Shown here: in pieces, positions 63,706 to 64,000 of the stretch
How the letters are laid out: every line of letters starts with the position of its first letter
How positions within the stretch are numbered: position 1 is the stretch's first letter
Made by a program: the position numbers and the translations under genes
Notes under the pieces: model-generated
What the model was told of the DNA's origin: nothing
The model's input: the letters and a program-made list of their open reading frames with translations, nothing else
Databases searched by the model: none
Origin: Acrocarpospora catenulata
GTDB taxonomy: Bacteria > Actinomycetota > Actinomycetes > Streptosporangiales > Streptosporangiaceae
Direction: 5' to 3'
Length of the DNA stretch: 64,000 nucleotides
Assembly (NCBI RefSeq): GCF_018476525.1
Contig: NZ_JAHCST010000046.1
Coordinates: 1 to 64,000 of the forward strand

Positions 63706-64000
63706 GCGCGCTGCTTGAGGTCCGCGACCTGTCGGTGGTCTTCGACGGGTTCCGGGCCATCGACGGAGTCGACTTCACCGTACGCGAGGGGGAGCTGCGC
63801 TTCCTGATCGGCCCGAACGGCGCGGGCAAGACCACCCTCATCGACATCATCACCGGCCTCACCAGACCGACCACCGGCACCGTCTCCTTCGACGGCCAGT
63901 CGCTGGCGGGCAAGCGGGAGCACGAGCGGGTCCGGCTGGGCATCGGCCGGACCTTCCAGACCTCCGTGGTCTTCGAGGAGCTCACCGTGCTGGAGAACCT
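63702..64000 (+). CDS. urtD: Urea ABC transporter ATPase UrtD (partial, cut by window end)
   Basis: The first 99 residues are present. LLEVRDLSVVFDGFRAIDGVDFTVREGELRFLIGPNGAGKTTLIDIITGLTRPTTG includes Walker A GPNGAGKT, and GIGRTFQTSVVFEELTVLEN is the Q-loop, both typical of LivG/UrtD ATPases. ATG 63702 overlaps the urtC stop by four bases. The signature and Walker B lie outside the window; urtE is expected to follow. Confidence 0.9.
   Translation, partial: MSALLEVRDLSVVFDGFRAIDGVDFTVREGELRFLIGPNGAGKTTLIDIITGLTRPTTGTVSFDGQSLAGKREHERVRLGIGRTFQTSVVFEELTVLEN

Overview
The window is very GC-rich, with dense short-gap gene order, frequent GTG/TTG starts and many start/stop overlaps of 1-8 bases. 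It carries actinobacterial markers: MT0933-like antitoxin-type proteins, DUF3097, DUF2277, a SigE-family ECF sigma factor, hrcA-dnaJ with a CIRCE element, and a urease cluster without ureE. This fits a chromosomal segment of a filamentous actinomycete. An affiliation near Streptosporangiales (Nonomuraea/Streptosporangium-like) is my inference from overall resemblance and was not tested. I recognised no prophage, insertion sequence, CRISPR array, rRNA or tRNA gene.

Left part (1-25.9 kb): a partial secreted protein and a CAP-domain lipoprotein, a membrane protein, a repeat-rich intergenic region ahead of an alkyltransferase-type DNA repair gene (ogt), two antitoxin-like proteins, miaA-dapF, a 760-residue helical-repeat protein, and an HNH-nuclease lipoprotein. 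Then comes a tightly coupled minus-strand operon aceB-glcD-glcE-glcF-iclR, which converts glycolate to glyoxylate and then, with acetyl-CoA, to malate. It is followed by a DUF4097 lipoprotein, a broken oxidoreductase gene, hflX, hutI behind a short coupled leader ORF, degV, comEA-comEC and holA. ComEC contains an in-frame triplicated 25-residue repeat.

Middle part (26-49.6 kb): a four-gene export-type ABC system (two large FtsX-like permeases, two ATPases), a small ClpX-zinc-finger protein preceded by two identical palindromes, rpsT, a GH18-like protein divergent from lepA, a MOSC protein, an O-methyltransferase, a secreted chitinase, hemW, three DUF/membrane proteins, the CIRCE-hrcA-dnaJ-rsmE heat-shock block, and an ECF sigma factor with a membrane partner.

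Right part (49.6-64 kb): the conserved HIT / phoH-ybeY-corC-like / lipoprotein / cytidine-deaminase-like / era block (RNA and ribosome maturation), then a nitrogen-acquisition unit: ureA-B-C-F-G-D on the minus strand divergent from urtA-B-C-D on the plus strand. The 210-base region between them carries GlnR-type half-sites. Urea is imported by Urt and split by urease. The window ends inside urtD.

The least explained items are the repeat arrays and hairpins at 1.7-2.3 kb, the nested inverted repeat at 25.95-26.04 kb, the twin 19-bp palindromes at 34.2 kb, the coupled leader ORF before hutI, the ComEC repeat expansion, and the AbrB-like tail on one ABC ATPase. I did not find a convincing entirely new multi-gene system.
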